From Candidatus Bathyarchaeota archaeon (GTDB taxonomy: Archaea; Thermoproteota; Bathyarchaeia; Bathyarchaeales; Bathyarchaeaceae): a DNA stretch of 6,544 nucleotides. Within the stretch, counting starts at the first letter, position 1; each line of letters starts with the position of its first letter. The stretch lies in NCBI GenBank assembly GCA_026014605.1, contig JAOZIC010000172.1:1-6544 (forward strand), given 5' to 3'. The notes below the pieces were generated by a model. It searched no databases. It was not told the DNA's origin and saw only the letters and a program-made list of their open reading frames with translations. Made by a program: the position numbers and the translations under genes. Shown piece by piece: positions 1-4,900 of this stretch.

Positions 1-40
1 TTTTGTGAACTTATTATTTTCCCACCAAACAGTTAATCCT

Positions 41-48
41 TTTAAGTT
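41..48 (+). promoter_or_regulatory. TATA-like box upstream of the DUF401 gene
   Basis: The octamer TTTAAGTT lies 49 nt before the ATG at 90, in an AT-rich leader. An archaeal start site about 25 nt downstream would fall near 68-72 and leave a short leader of about 20 nt containing GGAG at 82-85. The same octamer occurs at the same kind of distance upstream of the NAD synthetase gene (5827-5834). That recurrence is the main support. No clear BRE was identified. Confidence 0.4.
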
Positions 49-89
49 GAAAACAATGCTATGTTGCCCAAAGACAGTAATGGAGTATT

Positions 90-1301
90 ATGGTGAGTTT
101 GTTTAATCCTCTGCTTGTTTTTGTTGTTTCAATTGCAGTTTTTCTTGTGTTGATTTACAAAAAAGTAGGATTAGGCATCTCGTTAACCGTTTCAGCGTTT
201 CTGATGGGCTTTTTCTCGCTTGGACTACTGGAAACCGGAACAGTGCTACTGGAAACGTGCGTAGACCAGACCACATTGTCGCTGGTTTTTGCAAGCTTTT
301 TCATTATACTCATGAGCGTACTCTACAAAGAAACAGGACTTGTAAACGATTTAACCCAAAGCCTAGGAGCATACGTCAAAAACTCCAAAATCATAGTAAG
401 TGTTCTTCCTGCAGTTATCGGGTTGATGCCTGTAGCAGGCGGCGCATTAATGTCAGCACCGATGGTTGATGCTGAAGCAGACAAACTTGGTTTGGACGAC
501 ACAAAGAAAAGTTTCATCAACATCTGGTTCAGGCACGTGATTATTCCAGTTTATCCTGCGACCCAGTTTATTGTCTTAACGTCTGCGTTAACCGGAATTA
601 GTTTAGATGCGATTATCGTCAGGCAAATCTTGGTAGTTCTTGTGATGGTTGCAGCGGGGTACTTTTGGGGGTTAAGAAACACCAAACAAACTAAAACAGA
701 AAAAATACAACCCCAACAAAGTAGCAAAGGCAACCTCAAAACGTTGGTTGTTAGTTTTCTGCCAATAATCATAACAGTTGTTTTAACAGCCGCATTAAAC
801 GTGGATATTGCAATCGCCACATGTGTTGGTGCAATTACTATTTTGATAATAACAAAAAAGACAACAGAACTCCCCAAAATTCTAAAACATAAAGCAATAT
901 GGGCAGTCACCTTAGCTGCGTTCGGCGCTATGTTGCTCAAAAACGTTACAGTTGCATCAGGTGCCTCAGAAATATTAGGAAACGCATTAGCAAACAGCAA
1001 CACAGACGCAACCATAATTCTCGCAGTAGTCCCAGCAGTTCTGGCGTTTCTAATGGGCTCTACTTCGGGAGCAATCGCCCTTAGTGTGCCAATCTTAGCG
1101 GAAACGGTGGTGTTTACTGCTCAAAACGTAAGCCTGCTATACATAATGGCATACCTAGGTTACATGCTAGCCCCAACGCACCTGTGCTTGGTTTTCACTG
1201 CCCAATACTTCAAGGCGTCGATAAATAAGAGCTTCAAATATTTGATTCCAGCAACGGCAGTTTCGATTTTGGCAGCGTTGGTGAGTTATTTTGTGTTTTA
1301 G
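90..1301 (+). CDS. DUF401 family multi-spanning membrane protein, putative transporter
   Basis: A 403-residue hydrophobic protein with roughly ten to twelve membrane segments. By eye these are near residues 5-23, 28-48, 62-79, 101-122, 147-170, 176-193, 216-254, 267-286, 306-332, 345-370 and 383-402. The signature LMPVAGGALMSAPMVD (112-127) is typical of DUF401 proteins, and a second Gly/Ser-rich re-entrant-like stretch, GSTSGAIALSVP (323-334), sits in the second half. The two halves suggest the inverted-repeat layout of ion-transporter-superfamily carriers. DUF401 proteins have no established substrate; transport of an organic anion or similar solute is inference. A polar loop of about 25 residues (196-215, Lys/Gln-rich) divides the protein. 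ATG at 90 is only 4 nt from GGAG (82-85), so the GTG at 93, in the same frame, may be the true start. It has its own TATA-like box and appears functionally unrelated to the genes downstream. Confidence 0.8.
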   Translation: MVSLFNPLLVFVVSIAVFLVLIYKKVGLGISLTVSAFLMGFFSLGLLETGTVLLETCVDQTTLSLVFASFFIILMSVLYKETGLVNDLTQSLGAYVKNSKIIVSVLPAVIGLMPVAGGALMSAPMVDAEADKLGLDDTKKSFINIWFRHVIIPVYPATQFIVLTSALTGISLDAIIVRQILVVLVMVAAGYFWGLRNTKQTKTEKIQPQQSSKGNLKTLVVSFLPIIITVVLTAALNVDIAIATCVGAITILIITKKTTELPKILKHKAIWAVTLAAFGAMLLKNVTVASGASEILGNALANSNTDATIILAVVPAVLAFLMGSTSGAIALSVPILAETVVFTAQNVSLLYIMAYLGYMLAPTHLCLVFTAQYFKASINKSFKYLIPATAVSILAALVSYFVF

Positions 1302-1346
1302 TTCTCACAAAACTTAATGCCTATAACACAACAAGGATATTTTGCG

Positions 1347-1661
1347 ATGACTTCAAACAAACAAATAGCTCTGGAACGTGTTCACAAACTCTTTGGTTTA
1401 GCAAAAGAAGTAATGCACGAAAACCCCGAAAGGGCTCAGCGTTACGTTCAGATTGCACGCAGAATAGCCATGAGAACCCGAATGAGGTTGCCCAAAGAGT
1501 ACAGGCTGCTTGTTTGTAGGCAATGTAAAAGCTTTATTTTGCCCGGAGTAAATTGTCGTACCAGAATACAACAGAGAAGGGAACCTCACTTAGTAATAAC
1601 ATGCTATAATTGTGGTCACCATTCGCGTATTCCACTAAAAGGCAGGAACAAACAGTGTTAA
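1347..1661 (+). CDS. rnp4: Ribonuclease P protein component 4 (Rpp21/Rpr2 family)
   Basis: A 104-residue protein subunit of archaeal RNase P, the ribonucleoprotein that removes 5' leaders from pre-tRNAs. It pairs with the Rpp29-type subunit on the specificity domain of the RNA. The N-terminal half is helical and basic (ERAQRYVQIARRIAMRTRMR, about 28-47). The C-terminal half is a zinc ribbon with C57-x2-C60 and C86-x2-C89, framed by RLPKEYRLLVC and CYNCGHHSRIPL. All four zinc ligands are present. The frame has an earlier ATG at 1317 with no SD; the ATG at 1347 has AAGGA at 1333-1337, 9 nt upstream, so I chose 1347. The length fits the family. The stop overlaps the start of the CRM gene by 7 nt, so the two are probably translated together. 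Confidence 0.92.
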   Translation: MTSNKQIALERVHKLFGLAKEVMHENPERAQRYVQIARRIAMRTRMRLPKEYRLLVCRQCKSFILPGVNCRTRIQQRREPHLVITCYNCGHHSRIPLKGRNKQC

Positions 1662-1933
1662 CACCCAAAATGAAAAGCAGAATAAAAAGTGCCCTAAGCG
1701 CAGAAAAAGCAACAGTTCATGTTGGAAAAGAAGGCGCAACAGCACAGGTCATAGTAGAGGTTGCCAAACAACTAGAAGCCCGCGAGATGATTAAAGCAAA
1801 AATTCTCAAAACTGCACTGCAAGAAGAAGAAGCAAAAAACATCGCCGCAAAGATTGCAGAGCAAACCGAGGCAGAACTTGTGGAAGTTCGTGGTCACACG
1901 TTTTTGTTGTTTAAACGCAAGAAAAAACAGTGA
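1655..1933 (+). CDS. YhbY-like CRM-domain RNA-binding protein
   Basis: A 92-residue single-domain CRM (chloroplast RNA splicing and ribosome maturation) protein like bacterial YhbY. It shows the N-terminus MLTPKMKSRIKSAL, the RNA-contacting GxxG loop as VGKEG (G24-K-E-G27), an alternating Ile/Val/Leu alpha-beta pattern, and a closing strand GHTFLLFKRKKK. YhbY binds pre-50S particles in bacteria; a role in rRNA or tRNA maturation here is inference, supported by the overlap with rnp4. The start is taken as GTG at 1655, 7 nt after AGGA (1644-1647), because that gives the usual family N-terminus. An ATG at 1610 in the same frame lies deep inside rnp4 and would add an unrelated tail. ATG 1670 is a less likely internal alternative. 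Confidence 0.88.
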   Translation: MLTPKMKSRIKSALSAEKATVHVGKEGATAQVIVEVAKQLEAREMIKAKILKTALQEEEAKNIAAKIAEQTEAELVEVRGHTFLLFKRKKKQ

Positions 1934-1978
1934 AATAAACATCAAAAGCCACCAAGTTGGTTTGTGCAACCACGAAAC

Positions 1979-1987
1979 TAATATAAG
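1979..1987 (+). promoter_or_regulatory. TATA-like box of the rps19e-ftsY operon
   Basis: TAATATAAG is the best TATA-like match in the 98-nt gap between yhbY and rps19e. A start site about 25 nt downstream would lie near 2005-2012. The transcript would then contain AGGAAGAAG (from 2018) and the TTG start at 2032. A pyrimidine-rich stretch, TTCCTTTTCCCTT, at 1991-2003 lies just before the predicted start site. The box-to-start distance of about 50 nt equals that of the two other promoters in this window. Confidence 0.5.
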
Positions 1988-2031
1988 ACATTCCTTTTCC
2001 CTTAGTGAAGGAAAATCAGGAAGAAGAAGCC

Positions 2032-2487
2032 TTGCCGACACCTTATGACATTCCTCCAGCGATTCTCATCGAGAGGTTAGCCAGTCATCTAAAAGATGAA
2101 TTAGATGTAGTGACTCCACCAGCATGGAGTAAATTTGTTAAAACTGGGGCTCGAAACATTAGACCACCCACAAACCCAGACTGGTGGTTTGTACGTTGTG
2201 CCTCAATTCTACGTAAAGTATACGTTAAAGGACCAATCGGAATTGAAAAACTACGCCAAGAATACGGCGGAAGAATCGACCGAGGCGCACAACCAGAACA
2301 CGCAGCCAAAGGCAGTGGAGCAATTGTTCGAAATGCACTTCACCAACTTCAAAAAGCTGGTTTAGTGAAACCTCAGAGAACCGAAGGAAGAGTAGTAACA
2401 AGTGAAGGTAGACGCCTACTTGACAGGCTGTCCACCGAAATAAAAAAGGAACTTGAGAAAACAGAACCTGCACTCGCAAAATATTAG
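2032..2487 (+). CDS. rps19e: Small ribosomal subunit protein eS19 (S19e)
   Basis: An archaeal/eukaryotic-specific 30S protein of 151 residues, the usual archaeal length, needed for head assembly of the small subunit. Family marks are PTPYDIPPAILIERLA (2-17), PPAWSKFVKTGARNIRPP (29-46) followed by the aromatic DWWFVRCASILRKVY (50-64), GSGAIVRNALHQLQKAGLV (94-112) and GRVVTSEGRRLLD (119-131). The reading frame opens at GTG 2005, but that lies at or before the predicted transcription start and adds an acidic MKENQEEEA tail. Starting at TTG 2032 gives the family's usual T-x-YD-[IV]-P beginning and has AGGA (2018-2021) 10 nt upstream, so TTG is preferred. It is the first gene of the long operon, and the next SD site overlaps its stop codon. 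Confidence 0.95.
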   Translation: MPTPYDIPPAILIERLASHLKDELDVVTPPAWSKFVKTGARNIRPPTNPDWWFVRCASILRKVYVKGPIGIEKLRQEYGGRIDRGAQPEHAAKGSGAIVRNALHQLQKAGLVKPQRTEGRVVTSEGRRLLDRLSTEIKKELEKTEPALAKY

Positions 2488-2498
2488 GTGTAGAATAG

Positions 2499-2828
2499 TT
2501 GAGCGAAGATGAACTGGATTCTCTTAGAAAAAGACGCATGCTCGAGCTGCAACAAAGAATGCAAGATGAGCAACGACAAGCTCAGGCTCAGCAGCAGATG
2601 GAGAATCAAAAACAGTCTCTTCTTCGCAGAATACTTACACCTGAAGCGAGAAGCCGGCTCACTAACCTGCAAATGGTTAAACCAGAGTTTACGCAACAGC
2701 TCGAAATGCAGCTACTTCAGTTAGCACAACAGGGAAGAATAAATATCCCCATTACTGATGAACAGCTAAAAGAGCTTCTCGTAAGGCTACAGTCAGGGCG
2801 TAGAGATTACAAAATTAGGAGAGTATAA
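2499..2828 (+). CDS. PDCD5/TFAR19 family DNA-binding protein
   Basis: A 109-residue homologue of human PDCD5 and of the archaeal 'DNA-binding protein' family of about 110-120 residues. It has a charged, Gln-rich N-terminal helix (about 5-42, with QAQAQQQ), then the compact three-helix core with the family signature ILTPEARSRLTNLQMVKPE (45-63), ending in a basic tail (RRDYKIRRV). Archaeal members bind nucleic acid in vitro and the eukaryotic one interacts with the chaperonin CCT; the cellular role here is not settled. The start is TTG at 2499, 8 nt after AGGTG (2486-2490), which overlaps the rps19e stop. It sits in its conserved archaeal place between rps19e and rpl39e. Its TAA (2826-2828) is in the same frame as rpl39e and only one codon before that gene's apparent start. 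Confidence 0.93.
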   Translation: MSEDELDSLRKRRMLELQQRMQDEQRQAQAQQQMENQKQSLLRRILTPEARSRLTNLQMVKPEFTQQLEMQLLQLAQQGRINIPITDEQLKELLVRLQSGRRDYKIRRV

Positions 2829-2831
2829 AAA

Positions 2832-2987
2832 ACGGCAAGAAACAAACCAACCGCTAAGAAATTGAGGCTCGCCAAAGCTGGAAAACAGAAGAAACCTGTT
2901 CCAACATGGGTTATAGCCAAAACAAGTGGTAGCGTCAGGTCTAATCCTAAACGGAGACGCTGGCGTCAAAGAAAGATAAAGGCTTGA
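2832..2987 (+). CDS. rpl39e: Large ribosomal subunit protein eL39 (L39e), apparent ACG start
   Basis: A small, very basic 51-codon protein that lines the polypeptide exit tunnel of the large subunit. The frame encodes ARNKPTAKKLRLAKAGKQ, then KKPVPTWVIAKT and NPKRRRWRQRKIKA, and ends at TGA 2985-2987. This matches archaeal L39e (M-ARNKP..., VP-WV-I-KT, PKRR-WRR) over its full length, and 51 residues is the exact usual size. The oddity is the start. Between the PDCD5 stop (2826-2828) and the conserved ARNKP there are only AAA and ACG, and no ATG, GTG or TTG. The ACG at 2832 holds the place of the initiator, 10 nt after AGGAG (2817-2821). The first canonical option, TTG at 2862, would remove ten conserved residues. 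Too short and oddly started for most gene finders. Confidence 0.9.
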   Translation, partial: TARNKPTAKKLRLAKAGKQKKPVPTWVIAKTSGSVRSNPKRRRWRQRKIKA

Positions 2988-3000
2988 GGGAAACAAGATT

Positions 3001-3519
3001 ATGGAAACATCTGTTGATGACGTTGAAGTTGAAGAAGAACAATCTGTAGAAGAAGAGATTGAAGAAGAATTAGAAGAAACAGAAGACGAAATTGAAGAAG
3101 AGTTAGACTCTGAAGTTCCCGAAGAAGACGAGGAACTAGAAGACGAAGAATTCGAAGAAGATGAAGAAGAATTCGTGGAAGCTAAAAAACCAGCGAAAAA
3201 AGAAAAACTGTCACTCAAAGACGAAGACATCGTCGAGGAAAGGTTCTACACCATTCCGTTGCGCAAAGTTTGGATTGCTCCACGAAAGAAACGTGCTCCT
3301 AAAGCTGCAAGAGTTGTAAGAGCTTTTGTAGCCAAACACATGAAACTCCAAACAGAAGTAGATGAGGACGAAGAAGAGGCTGAACGTTTAGTAATCGACA
3401 ACGAAGTTAACGAAAAACTTTGGAGCCGAGGAATCGAAAAGCCTCCACGAAAAATCAGAGTTCGCGTAGTCAAAGACAAAGAAGGAGTAGTAACTGTTCT
3501 TCTCGCTGAAGGAGAATAA
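3001..3519 (+). CDS. rpl31e: Large ribosomal subunit protein eL31 (L31e) with long acidic N-terminal extension
   Basis: A large-subunit protein located at the rim of the exit tunnel. The core starts near residue 76 (DIVEERFYTIPLRKVW) and has the family stretches APKAARVVRAFVAKHMK (99-115), IDNEVNEKLWSRGIEKPPRK (132-151) and a final beta strand (VVKDKEGVVTVLL). Known archaeal L31e proteins are about 80-95 residues, but this frame gives 172. Residues 1-60 hold 39 Asp/Glu, followed by a short basic linker AKKPAKKEK (61-69). A second acidic run, EVDEDEEEAE (119-128), interrupts the core between HMK and the IDNEVN segment. ATG 3001 has GAGGG (2986-2990) 10 nt upstream, overlapping the rpl39e stop. 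An internal GTG at 3175 could give a 114-residue form without most of the acid tail, but its SD is poor. Confidence 0.93.
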   Translation: METSVDDVEVEEEQSVEEEIEEELEETEDEIEEELDSEVPEEDEELEDEEFEEDEEEFVEAKKPAKKEKLSLKDEDIVEERFYTIPLRKVWIAPRKKRAPKAARVVRAFVAKHMKLQTEVDEDEEEAERLVIDNEVNEKLWSRGIEKPPRKIRVRVVKDKEGVVTVLLAEGE

Positions 3520-3521
3520 CT

Positions 3522-4193
3522 TTGACACTCTTTTTTTTTGATGTCTTTGGAAACGCAAGCATCGGGGTTTATTCACTTGTCAACGACAAAATTGCAATCC
3601 TTCCGCCGCAGGTTCCAGAAACTAAACGAAATAAGGTTGCGGAATGGTTGAAGGTTAAAGTCATTGCAACAACTGTGGGTAAATCTGTAATTAATGGTGT
3701 TTTAGCCTGCGCTAATTCTAATGGCGTACTTTTGCCTTCTTTTGCAACAGACGACGAGGTCGAAGCTATTAAATCGGCTTGTGACCTTAACGTTACTGTA
3801 ATGGATACAAAAAAGACAGCCTACGGCAACATGGTGCTATCAAACGACAAAGGCGCTGTTGTTGACCCGAGGCTGGATAAAGCTGACGTGAACCAAATCG
3901 AAGACACATTGGGCGTTGAGGTTGTTCCTAACGAGATTGCGGGTTTGCCGTATGTTGGGTCGCTTGCAACCGCCACAAATAAAGGTGTGTTAGCACATCC
4001 ACAGTTGAAGGATGAGGAGCGCGCCGTGTTGGAGGACGTGTTAAAGGTTCACGTTGATGTGGGAACGGTTAACGGCGGCATACCTTATGTTGCTACTGGC
4101 CTGATGGGAAACAGTAATGGGGCGGTAGTTGGTATGTTAACGACTGGACCCGAAATGTTCATAATAGGACAAGTATTGGATGTGGTGAAGTAA
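3522..4193 (+). CDS. eif6: Translation initiation factor aIF6 (anti-association factor)
   Basis: A 223-residue factor (family about 220) that binds uL14 and neighbouring proteins on the large subunit and keeps premature or idle 50S subunits from joining 30S. It shows the fivefold pentein repeats: FGNASIGVYSLVNDKIAILPP near 9-29, then repeated 'x-N-x-x-G-V-L/V-(h)-P' elements such as ANSNGVLLPS, LSNDKGAVVDPRL, ATNKGVLAHPQL and GNSNGAVVG. The start is TTG at 3522, 7 nt after GGAG (3511-3514) and 2 nt after the rpl31e stop. Codons 4-6 are Phe-Phe-Phe written as part of a nine-T run (3531-3539). Synonymous codons here end more often in T and G than in the ribosomal protein genes on both sides. 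Confidence 0.95.
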   Translation: MTLFFFDVFGNASIGVYSLVNDKIAILPPQVPETKRNKVAEWLKVKVIATTVGKSVINGVLACANSNGVLLPSFATDDEVEAIKSACDLNVTVMDTKKTAYGNMVLSNDKGAVVDPRLDKADVNQIEDTLGVEVVPNEIAGLPYVGSLATATNKGVLAHPQLKDEERAVLEDVLKVHVDVGTVNGGIPYVATGLMGNSNGAVVGMLTTGPEMFIIGQVLDVVK

Positions 4194-4194
4194 G

Positions 4195-4446
4195 ATGAGT
4201 GAAGTAAAAGTCTTCCGAGTAATAGGAAAAATCAGAAAACCAAACTTTCAAACAGAATTCAAAAAAGAAGTTCGCGCAACCAAACCTGAAGACGCAGTAG
4301 AGAAAGTCTACATGTTGCTGGGAAGCAAACACAGAGTCAAACGTTTCCAGATGAGCATCTCTAAGGTTGAAGAAATTTCTCCAAAAGAGATTACAAATCT
4401 TCTAGTAAAGAAGATGACTCCAGGAGCGGAAGACGCTGTCCAGTGA
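4195..4446 (+). CDS. rpl18a: Large ribosomal subunit protein eL20/L18Ae (archaeal LX)
   Basis: An 83-residue archaeal large-subunit protein related to eukaryotic L18A/eL20; archaeal LX proteins are about 75-85 residues. Visible marks are VKVFRVIGKIRKPNFQTEFK (4-23), KEVRATKPEDAVEKVYMLLG (24-43), and the SKHRVKRFQMSISKVEEI stretch (44-61). The ATG at 4195 follows the tif6 stop by one base, with GGTG (4184-4187) 7 nt upstream inside tif6, so the two are tightly coupled. Its third codon positions are rich in A and C (hand count over 83 codons: A 37, C 18, T 14, G 14), very unlike ftsY downstream. The last codons overlap the probable true beginning of pfdA. Confidence 0.92.
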   Translation: MSEVKVFRVIGKIRKPNFQTEFKKEVRATKPEDAVEKVYMLLGSKHRVKRFQMSISKVEEISPKEITNLLVKKMTPGAEDAVQ

Positions 4447-4471
4447 TGAGGAAACCTTTCGCCGTTTAGCG

Positions 4472-4900
4472 ATGGAGCTTCGTTACCTGGAAGGCACTGT
4501 AAACGAGTTGCAGTCCAGAATCAGTATGGTGAACTCTGCGATTACCGAGATGCGGGTCTCAAAAATTACTTTGGAAGGACTAGAAAAAGAAAAGAAAGGC
4601 AGTGAACTTTTTGTTCCAATCGGCGGTGGCTCGTATGTTAAAGCCAAGCTGGATTCTGCGAAGACTGTTGTTGTTGGTATCGGCGCTGATGTTGCTGTTG
4701 AAAAGACTGTAAATGAAACCAAAGAGGAACTGGAATCTCGCATAGCAGAGATGGATAAAACTCGTGAGATTTTGGGTCAGCAGCTTGATCAGGTTCTTGG
4801 TAGGATTCAGGCGAACCGTGAACAGATTGAGGAGATAACTTCAAAGGCTAGGCAAGGAGAGAACGCATCAGGTGTTCGACAGGCTAAGAAAGGGGCTTAG
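4472..4900 (+). CDS. pfdA: Prefoldin subunit alpha (start probably upstream at CTG 4436)
   Basis: The alpha subunit of the archaeal alpha2-beta4 prefoldin, a cytosolic jellyfish-shaped chaperone that holds unfolded chains for the thermosome. Two long coiled-coil helices (about 1-38 and 82-128) flank the beta-hairpin segment with GSELFVPIGGGSYVKAKL (43-60) and VVVGIGADVAVEKT (66-79), which is the alpha-type signature. From ATG 4472 the protein is 142 residues. The same frame continues upstream as SDEETFRRLA, matching the usual prefoldin alpha N-terminus (S-[DE]-E...L-x-x-EL-x-x-LE). That part can only begin at CTG 4436, 9 nt after AGGAG (4422-4426), giving 154 residues. ATG 4472 has no SD at proper distance. 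I list the ATG as the conservative start. The end overlaps ftsY by 29 nt. Confidence 0.93.
   Translation: MELRYLEGTVNELQSRISMVNSAITEMRVSKITLEGLEKEKKGSELFVPIGGGSYVKAKLDSAKTVVVGIGADVAVEKTVNETKEELESRIAEMDKTREILGQQLDQVLGRIQANREQIEEITSKARQGENASGVRQAKKGA

Noticed and set aside
551..1015. A 154-codon open frame on the minus strand
   Set aside because: It is antisense to the DUF401 gene; hydrophobic character is expected for the complement of membrane-protein codons, and nothing else supports it.
1951..1961. Short inverted repeat ACCAA-G-TTGGT upstream of the rps19e promoter
   Set aside because: Five-base arms with one central base arise often by chance. The symmetry does not extend outward and no second copy was seen, so I do not call it an operator.
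3010..3180. GAA/GAC-rich near-repeat as a possible non-coding microsatellite
   Set aside because: The frame stays open, mixes GAA, GAG, GAC and other codons, and leads directly into the L31e core, so it is treated as coding. Its low complexity is noted under the L31e finding.
2793..3230. A serine-rich frame of 145 codons on the minus strand
   Set aside because: It is the reverse complement of the GAA/GAC-rich acidic stretch of rpl31e (GAA reads as TTC, GAAG-type repeats as Ser/Ser runs). It has no SD or homology signs and runs across rpl39e.
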